DNA of 7,212 nt from Verrucomicrobiales bacterium (GTDB lineage: Bacteria > Verrucomicrobiota > Verrucomicrobiia > Verrucomicrobiales > DEV007): NCBI GenBank assembly GCA_007123695.1, contig SLGN01000172.1:1-7212 (forward strand). Direction: 5' to 3'. Shown one piece after another: positions 6,701 through 7,212 of the stretch (positions within the stretch are counted from its first letter, which is position 1; each line of letters begins with the position of its first letter). The notes under the pieces were generated by a model, which was given only the letters and a program-made list of their open reading frames with translations, searched no databases and had not been told where the DNA came from. Made by a program: the position numbers and the translations under genes.

Positions 6701-7212
6701 AAGCCCGCCGCGATCGTCCTGGACGTGGACCCCTCCGCGCATCTGACCTACGGCGACCAGCAGATGAGCCTCTTCAACTACCACGTCGGCGACTGCTGCC
6801 TCATGCCCTTCTACGTCTACGAAGGGCAGACCGGGCTGCCGGTGGCCGCGGTGGTGCGCCCCGGCAAGACCCCCGCCGCCGCCGAGATCAAGGCGCTGCT
6901 CAAGCGCCTGGTCAAGCCGCTGCGGCAGCGCCTGCCCGGCGTCGCGATCATCTTCCGGGCCGACAGCCACCACACCAAGCCTGCGGTCATGGACTGGTGC
7001 GAAAGCAACGGGGTCGAATACATCACCGGCCCGGGCCCCAACTCGCGGCTCGACGCGCAGTTCGCCGCGGCCGCCGCCAAAGCCAAAGCCCTCTACCGGA
7101 GGCACTGCGAGCAGGGGCAGCCCGAGCGGGTGGCCTGCGTCCACGCCTCCGGCCACTACGCTGCGGAGAGCTGGAGCCGCGCCCGCCGGGTGGTCTGCCG
7201 GGTCTACCACGG
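6701..7212 (+). pseudogene. IS1380-family transposase fragment, N-terminus missing, right end beyond window
   Basis: The frame starting at 6701 reads KPAAIVLDVDPSAHLTYGDQ, then QMSLFNYH, LMPFYVYEG, VVRPGKTP, IIFRADSHHTKPAVMDWCE and GVEYITGPGPNSRLD. This is the characteristic core of IS1380-family DDE transposases. The first catalytic Asp lies in LDVDP (6719-6733) and the second in FRADSHH (Asp at 6962-6964). The final Glu would be past the window end. Recognisable similarity begins abruptly near 6701, so roughly the first 100 or more residues of a normal transposase are absent. Upstream the same frame has no ATG, GTG or TTG back to the dsbD TGA at 6623-6625, so there is no start codon before the catalytic core. 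The visible 170 codons contain no stop or frameshift. I call it a 5'-truncated remnant. A frameshift near 6690-6700 joining another frame is a less likely alternative. No terminal inverted repeat or target duplication was recognised. Confidence 0.85.

Noticed and set aside
6656..7210. 184-codon minus-strand frame at the right end
   Set aside because: It is antisense to the IS1380 transposase core, which is recognisable on the plus strand.

Overview
This is a GC-rich bacterial window, probably from a Gram-negative organism: it encodes a membrane thiol:disulfide reductase with a periplasmic domain, a secreted-type hydrolase and an RNA helicase. Start codons mostly lack strong Shine-Dalgarno sequences. 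The gene set and the IS1380-type transposase would fit Verrucomicrobiota or a similar lineage, but nothing here proves the phylum. The high GC content produces very long spurious open frames opposite the real genes, up to about 870 codons.

Layout: (1) 1-83, minus strand, the possible N-terminus of a gene leaving the window on the left. (2) 282-1019, plus, a complete classical short-chain dehydrogenase/reductase. (3) 1071-1667, minus, a 198-residue CBM9/DOMON-like protein, convergent with the SDR gene. (4) 1840-2865, plus, a secreted alpha/beta-hydrolase with a C-terminal tail made of 66-bp (22-residue) tandem repeats and a plausible sigma70-type promoter. (5) 2862-4154, minus, a RhlE-type DEAD-box RNA helicase. 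It converges on the hydrolase so tightly that the two stop codons share one palindromic CTAG. (6) 4155-4450, a 296-bp divergent intergenic region with a pyrimidine-rich helicase leader and small inverted repeats. (7) 4451-6625, plus, a complete DsbD/ScsB-like protein-disulfide reductase with all three cysteine pairs. (8) About 6701 to the right edge, plus, an IS1380-family transposase fragment lacking its N-terminus and running out of the window.

The genes do not form one operon. Orientation alternates along the window (-,+,-,+,-,+,+), and the functions look like unrelated housekeeping or accessory roles: redox chemistry, carbohydrate-binding-like fold, envelope hydrolase, RNA remodelling and periplasmic disulfide reduction. 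I found no CRISPR array, tRNA, rRNA, toxin-antitoxin pair or recognisable defence system. The points most worth following up are the recently duplicated polyampholyte repeat in the hydrolase, the CTAG-sharing convergent gene pair with a hairpin at the junction, and the truncated transposase abutting dsbD.
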